Positions 6,389 through 6,459 of a DNA stretch of 6,459 nucleotides are shown piece after piece. Below the pieces are notes generated by a model. The model was not told the DNA's origin and ran no database searches. It was given only the letters and a program-made list of their open reading frames with translations. A program made the translations under genes and the position numbers. Within the stretch, counting starts at the first letter, position 1. Every line of letters begins with the position of its first letter. The DNA comes from an uncultured Bacilli bacterium (GTDB lineage Bacteria > Bacillota_I > Bacilli_A > RF39 > UBA660): NCBI GenBank assembly GCA_910587535.1, contig CAJUKM010000043.1, positions 1 to 6,459 of the forward strand. The letters are read 5' to 3'.

Positions 6389-6459
6389 CTATCTATACAG
6401 ATTTTCTAAAACTCTAGTTAAACAATCTTCAGCAGTTTTATCAGTATCTGAAAATCTAA
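6389..6459 (-). CDS. C-terminal end of an unidentified gene (partial)
   Basis: A minus-strand frame enters from the right edge and reads RFSDTDKTAEDCLTRVLENLYR before a TAG at 6391-6389. The sequence is protein-like, probably ending in an amphipathic helix, and its stop lies on the GGAG of the acetyltransferase, the same tight junction seen elsewhere in this operon. One other minus frame (L-D-F-Q-I-L-I-K-L-L-K-I-V-stop, ending near 6418) is also open briefly but has no such junction. I do not recognise the protein from 22 residues. Confidence 0.45.
   Translation of the reverse strand, partial: RFSDTDKTAEDCLTRVLENLYR

Noticed and set aside
1..6459. CRISPR arrays, insertion sequences, tRNA or rRNA genes, phage genes
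   Set aside because: I saw no regularly spaced repeats, no transposase motifs and no structural RNA signatures on either strand. The window is filled by a compact operon.

Overview
This is an AT-rich window (roughly two-thirds A+T by eye) in which every supported gene lies on the minus strand and reads right to left. Gene content and order (rbgA, rnhB, topA), strong Shine-Dalgarno (SD) sequences, a Gram-positive lipoteichoic-acid-synthase-like protein and a Bacillota-type RbgA point to a low-GC Firmicute, perhaps a Bacilli or Erysipelotrichia-like lineage. That placement is inference. TGA is used as a stop (rnhB, rbgA) and TGG codes for Trp, so the standard bacterial code applies and this is not a Mycoplasma-type code.

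Layout in the direction of transcription: the last 22 codons of an unidentified gene (6459-6389); a GNAT-family N-acetyltransferase (6375-5875); rbgA, the circularly permuted GTPase for 50S subunit assembly (5861-5001); rnhB, ribonuclease HII (4995-4321, or from a TTG at 5004); a five-helix membrane protein with an extracellular sulfatase/LTA-synthase-type domain (4373-2220); and topA, DNA topoisomerase I (2216-195). A hairpin with a T-run directly behind the topA stop (164-197) looks like the end of the operon. The remaining left end (1-163) holds a plausible minus-strand promoter and a locally GC-rich segment that may be the leader or start of the next gene.

The genes are packed as a single operon. 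Gaps are 0-14 bases, rnhB and the sulfatase-like gene overlap by 53 bases, and several SD sequences sit inside or on the stop of the preceding gene, so translation is probably coupled. RbgA serves ribosome assembly. RNase HII removes ribonucleotides from DNA and TopA relaxes negative supercoils, so these two share genome maintenance. The sulfatase-like protein acts at the cell surface and is the functional outsider. In Bacillus the rnhB-topA interval instead contains ylqG, ylqH, sucCD and dprA.

I found no CRISPR array, insertion sequence, tRNA, rRNA or clearly novel system. The points most worth a second look are the two-frame Lys-rich overlap, the envelope phosphotransferase placed between two DNA-maintenance genes, the compositionally distinct acetyltransferase, and the GC-rich left edge.
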